Assembly (NCBI GenBank): GCA_938041275.1
Contig: CALISH010000023.1
Location: 1 to 16,494 of the forward strand
Length of the DNA stretch: 16,494 nt
From: an uncultured Solobacterium sp.
Lineage (GTDB): Bacteria; Bacillota_I; Bacilli_A; Erysipelotrichales; Erysipelotrichaceae
Reading direction: 5' to 3'
Shown here: piece after piece, positions 14,030 through 16,494 of the stretch
How the letters are laid out: the number at the start of each line of letters is the position of its first letter
Numbering within the stretch: position 1 is the first letter of the stretch
Translations under genes and position numbers: made by a program
The notes under the pieces: model-generated
The model's database searches: none
Told to the model about the DNA's origin: nothing
The model's input: only the letters and a program-made list of their open reading frames with translations

Positions 14030-15389
14030 AAGCTTCGTCTTTGTAAAGTACAAATGACACTGCGAATGATACGATTAAAGAAACTGCTAATCCTGCAAAT
14101 GCCCAAATAATATTGGATGGATTTGTTGGATCTACAAACATTGCCATTCCAGCAAGACCTGGTCCCATTGCGACAAACGCCTTAACGTGTGCTAATCCAA
14201 TCACTAAACCACCGATCAACGCTCCTGCAACAACACCAGTCATAGCCTTACGATGTTGCAATGTCACACCATATAATGCAGGCTCTGTAATACCGAAAAT
14301 ACCAGAGATACCTGCAGATATAGCCGCTGCACGTAAATTCTCATTCTTTGTTTTAAAGGCAACACCTAAGCAAGCACCACCTTCCGCAATGTTATGTGCT
14401 AATGAAGCAGGCATGTATAAAACCTCAAAGCCAGCATTTGTGATAGAACTTACCGCATAAGGTAATAGTGCCTTATGCATACCCATGGAAATCATGAATG
14501 GTAAGATAGCTGCTAGTAATGCAACTGCAACCCAACCTAATGTGTTATATAACCATAGAATAAATGTTGTAATCAATTGTCCAATATTGAATCCCAATGG
14601 GCCAAGTACAAATAATGCAAGTGGTGATACAATCACAAAACACATCATTGGCACAAAGAAGATACGAATTGCCTTTGGAGAAATCTTATTAAAGAACTTT
14701 TCAACAAAGTAGAGTACTGTAACAATCAATAGAGCTGGGAATACCTGATATGGATATGCAATATTCTGTAATGTATATCCACCAATCACAAAGCCCTCTG
14801 CAAGTGCTGCACTGATCTTAGGTAAGATCGTCACACCGACAATTGCAATTGCAACAACCTGATTCATATTTAACTTCTTAGACATTGTGGCAGCTACCAT
14901 CAATGGTAAGAAGTAAAGCGCTGCATCAGCCGCATTGAATAATAGAATGTAAACTGGATTTGTATTCTGTAACAAACCTAACAAAACAAATAATGATAAG
15001 AATGCCTTTAGGATACCCGCACCAGCAATCGCAGGAACAAGTGGTTGGAAAACACCCACTAAAAAATCTAATGCTTTCGCACCCAATCCAACATTTTGTT
15101 TTGAATCTTTATCATCCGCAACTGTTCCACCAGCCTCAAATGTTCCAAGTTTCAACACTTCTTCATATGCCTCGATGACATCATTTCCAATAATAACCTG
15201 TGTTTGAGTTCCAGTTTGTACTACACCCAATACACCACTAGTCTTCTTCAATTCCTCCGCATTGACCTTTGCTTGATCTTTAATGGAGAAACGTAAGCGT
15301 GTACTACAATGTTCTAAATGTGATACATTCTCTGAACCACCAATATTTTTTACAATCCCCTCTGCTAACTTTTTATAATCCTTAGCCAT
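14028..15389 (-). CDS. PTS beta-glucoside-type EIIBC component, without EIIA
   Basis: A 453-residue membrane permease of the glucose-beta-glucoside PTS family. It imports and phosphorylates a beta-glucoside. The EIIB domain (about 5-80) has the phosphorylated Cys28 in LEHCSTRLRF. The EIIC domain (about 103-450) has many hydrophobic helices and the conserved GITEPALYGVT. Family members such as BglF and BglP are about 610-630 residues with a C-terminal EIIA; here the protein ends after EIIC (VSFVLYKDEA). The EIIA must therefore come from another protein, unless it is lost. AAAGGGG lies 6 nt before the ATG. The downstream glucosidase and upstream LysR-type regulator define a sugar-use unit. The sugar is not proven. 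Confidence 0.94.
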   Translation of the reverse strand: MAKDYKKLAEGIVKNIGGSENVSHLEHCSTRLRFSIKDQAKVNAEELKKTSGVLGVVQTGTQTQVIIGNDVIEAYEEVLKLGTFEAGGTVADDKDSKQNVGLGAKALDFLVGVFQPLVPAIAGAGILKAFLSLFVLLGLLQNTNPVYILLFNAADAALYFLPLMVAATMSKKLNMNQVVAIAIVGVTILPKISAALAEGFVIGGYTLQNIAYPYQVFPALLIVTVLYFVEKFFNKISPKAIRIFFVPMMCFVIVSPLALFVLGPLGFNIGQLITTFILWLYNTLGWVAVALLAAILPFMISMGMHKALLPYAVSSITNAGFEVLYMPASLAHNIAEGGACLGVAFKTKNENLRAAAISAGISGIFGITEPALYGVTLQHRKAMTGVVAGALIGGLVIGLAHVKAFVAMGPGLAGMAMFVDPTNPSNIIWAFAGLAVSLIVSFAVSFVLYKDEA

Positions 15390-15405
15390 AAAAAGCCCCT
15401 TTCTG

Positions 15406-15435
15406 TTTTCTATGATGAATTTATATCATAGAAAA
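15406..15435. repeat. Perfect 11-bp inverted repeat over the PTS -10 region
   Basis: TTTTCTATGAT (15406-15416) and ATCATAGAAAA (15425-15435) are exact reverse complements with an 8-nt spacer. The repeat spans the -10 and the predicted start (near 15413). The transcript would contain less than one full arm, so it is more likely a DNA operator than an RNA hairpin. Which protein binds it is unknown. Confidence 0.8.
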
Positions 15436-15447
15436 AAGCGCTTTCAA
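15420..15447 (-). promoter_or_regulatory. Promoter of the PTS gene
   Basis: On the minus strand TTGAAA (-35, 15447-15442, five of six) and TATAAA (-10, 15425-15420, five of six) are spaced by 16 nt, and TGA makes an extended -10. The promoter lies immediately after the lysR terminator. The leader is about 24 nt, too short for a BglG/LicT-type antitermination system. Confidence 0.75.
15433..15446 (-). promoter_or_regulatory. cre site (CcpA operator) over the PTS promoter -35
   Basis: TGAAAGCGCTTTTT on the minus strand matches the catabolite-response consensus TGNNANCGNTNNCA except for the final CA. It overlaps the -35 box and the spacer, so CcpA bound here would block transcription when preferred sugars are present. 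CcpA itself is not in the window. Confidence 0.75.
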
Positions 15448-15453
15448 AACATC

Positions 15454-15494
15454 AAAAAAGGGATAGGCAACAACCAAAAGATGTTACTTATCCC
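15454..15494 (-). terminator. Strong terminator of the lysR gene
   Basis: Two arms of 13 nt (15460-15472 and 15482-15494) pair with one mismatch and one G-U pair around a 9-nt loop. Six Ts follow on the minus strand (15459-15454). The stem includes the lysR stop codon. It separates the regulator from the PTS gene despite their closeness. Confidence 0.88.
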
Positions 15495-16344
15495 AATTAA
15501 AAAGATAATTCATTAAATCCCTATAGATTCCTGATAATTGAACTCCATTTTTAGTCGCAAAGCCAAGTTCATATATAAATGAAGAATCTTCAAAATATTG
15601 AAGATGATAATCTCCTTTCAACTGCATCGCCTGTGACTCTGGAAGAATTACATAACAATCTTCTGTAGACAATAATTTTTGAATTAATATCAGGTCCGTC
15701 GTATGTACTAAAATGTGATATTCAATATTTTCATTTAACAAATGTTCTTTAAAGTATTTATTATATGCATACTCATCATTTGCAATAATAATTTGTTTTC
15801 CCTCTAAATCCTGATAGGATAATAACCCTTTATTTTGATTACTGGAAACACACACCATTGGACATGTATAGATCGATTTAAAATTCACAGCACCTTCATT
15901 CGCAAAGCGACTACATACTGCAATGGATGCCCTGCTATTTTCAACATCCAAATAACATCCATGATCTGTCGTCTCGGCTAGATATAAATCAATATCTTTA
16001 TGCTGTTTTAAATACGATGTAAAACGTTCATAAAAGTTTTGCATACTTCCAAAACTATATGAGATTCTTAATTGAGCTCTACCGCCGCCTATAATTCTAG
16101 TATTCTTTCGAATTTGCATCATTTGATTACGCAATGGCATCATCTTCTGAAAGAAATAATCACCCGCCATTGTGGGTCTCATCCCATTATTATCACGTTC
16201 AAAAAGTTGTACGCGTAAATCCTTTTCCAAAGCCTGTATGCTTTTCGAAAGTCCTTGTTGAGAAATAAATAATTCTTCAGCAGCTTTATGCATATTTCTT
16301 AATTCATACAGTTTCATGAAATTTTTTAATTGTTTATCATCCAT
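15484..16344 (-). CDS. LysR-type transcriptional regulator
   Basis: A 286-residue LysR family regulator. The N-terminal winged helix-turn-helix (about residues 5-60) reads LRNMHKAAEELFISQQGLSK followed by SIQALEKDLRVQLFERDNNG. A periplasmic-binding-protein-like effector domain (about 90-285) follows. The frame opens at a GTG at 16353, but AGGTG (16355-16351) sits there as ribosome binding site for ATG at 16344, 6 nt away. The gene is upstream of, and codirectional with, the PTS and glucosidase genes but ends at its own terminator. LysR regulators are more often divergent from their targets, so control of the PTS gene is possible but not shown. Confidence 0.93.
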   Translation of the reverse strand: MDDKQLKNFMKLYELRNMHKAAEELFISQQGLSKSIQALEKDLRVQLFERDNNGMRPTMAGDYFFQKMMPLRNQMMQIRKNTRIIGGGRAQLRISYSFGSMQNFYERFTSYLKQHKDIDLYLAETTDHGCYLDVENSRASIAVCSRFANEGAVNFKSIYTCPMVCVSSNQNKGLLSYQDLEGKQIIIANDEYAYNKYFKEHLLNENIEYHILVHTTDLILIQKLLSTEDCYVILPESQAMQLKGDYHLQYFEDSSFIYELGFATKNGVQLSGIYRDLMNYLFNWDK

Positions 16345-16397
16345 AACATTCACCTAAAACAATGGTAATCAATCTACTTGCGATTATCAATAACAAT

Positions 16398-16421
16398 CCG
16401 CACGTATAACGTGCGGTTTTT
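16398..16421 (+). terminator. Terminator-like hairpin on the plus strand, no gene in front of it
   Basis: Arms CCGCACGT (16398-16405) and ACGTGCGG (16409-16416) with a 3-nt loop are followed by five Ts on the plus strand. It would end plus-strand transcription, but the sequence before it is lysR in antisense. On the minus strand the hairpin lacks a T tract. Confidence 0.55.
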
Positions 16422-16427
16422 AGGCTA

Positions 16428-16482
16428 CCCTATAAGGGCCCTTTACCACACTTCGACCCTTAAGGGTCTTGTGTAAAAGACC
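16428..16482. repeat. Cluster of nested palindromes at the right edge
   Basis: The stretch holds CCCT-ATA-AGGG (16428-16438), GGGCCC (16436-16441), a perfect 14-bp palindrome GACCCTTAAGGGTC (16455-16468) flanked by pairing ACAC and GTGT, and a GGTCTT/AAGACC hairpin (16465-16470 and 16477-16482). The last two share bases and cannot form together. No open reading frame or known RNA was recognised. It could be the end of a mobile element or a structured leader cut by the window. Confidence 0.5.
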
Positions 16483-16494
16483 GACAACCGTGTT

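Noticed and set aside
14113..14460. 115-codon plus-strand open frame
   Set aside because: It is a shadow of the well-supported EIIC domain in the antisense frame.
15406..15435. LysR-type T-N11-A box
   Set aside because: The symmetry centre lies between bases, so T-N11-A does not sit symmetrically in the repeat.
1..16494. CRISPR array, prophage, tRNA or rRNA genes
   Set aside because: No regularly spaced direct repeats, no phage structural or integrase genes, and no cloverleaf or rRNA-like stretches were seen.

Overview
The window is an AT-rich, densely packed stretch of a monoderm Firmicutes (Bacillota) chromosome. The order phoH-ybeY-dgkA-cdd-era-recO followed by glycyl-tRNA synthetase, the AGGAGG-type ribosome binding sites, frequent rho-independent terminators, an undecaprenol-kinase-type DgkA, a lipoprotein and a CcpA-type cre site all point that way. 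The protein texture fits Erysipelotrichia or a neighbouring low-GC group, but that placement is inference. All genes but one lie on the minus strand, so transcription runs from high to low coordinates. There is no CRISPR array, no phage module, and no tRNA or rRNA.

Left part (1-5850). A housekeeping operon starts at a TTG-initiated phoH and runs phoH, ybeY, dgkA, cdd, era, recO with overlaps or gaps of about 11 nt or less. It ends at a terminator at 1882-1908. Its products serve rRNA maturation and ribosome assembly (YbeY, Era, perhaps PhoH), undecaprenyl-phosphate supply (DgkA), pyrimidine salvage (Cdd) and recombination repair (RecO). A separate DUF438/hemerythrin/PAS gene follows with its own terminator. 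The first 25 codons of glycyl-tRNA synthetase run off the left edge.

Middle (5850-8570). A thioredoxin-like lipoprotein, the only plus-strand gene, converges on an MBL-fold hydrolase, and the two share a terminator hairpin. Then come a single-gene rpsU unit with a good promoter and terminator, and the end of a four-gene operon.

Right-centre (7859-12460). The operon is CNNM/HlyC-type transporter, rsmE, murE, deoC, ending in a long hairpin. Its promoter overlaps the terminator of a small Cys-rich (putative zinc-ribbon) gene, and its leader carries a possible short uORF that ends on the transporter's start codon.

Right part (12508-16494). A beta-glucoside uptake and use module: a LysR-type regulator closed by a strong terminator, then a PTS EIIBC lacking EIIA, then a GH1 6-phospho-beta-glucosidase. 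The PTS promoter is compact, with an extended -10, a cre site over the -35 and a perfect 11-bp inverted repeat over the -10. A UUCG-capped terminator-like hairpin sits between the PTS gene and the glucosidase gene. The last ~100 bases hold nested palindromes with no recognisable gene.

Most of the window is ordinary core genome. The parts worth a second look are the regulatory architecture of the PTS/bgl module, the palindromic right edge, the altered specificity motif in MurE, the possible leader peptide before the CNNM gene, and the MBL protein with an HxDxDH motif.
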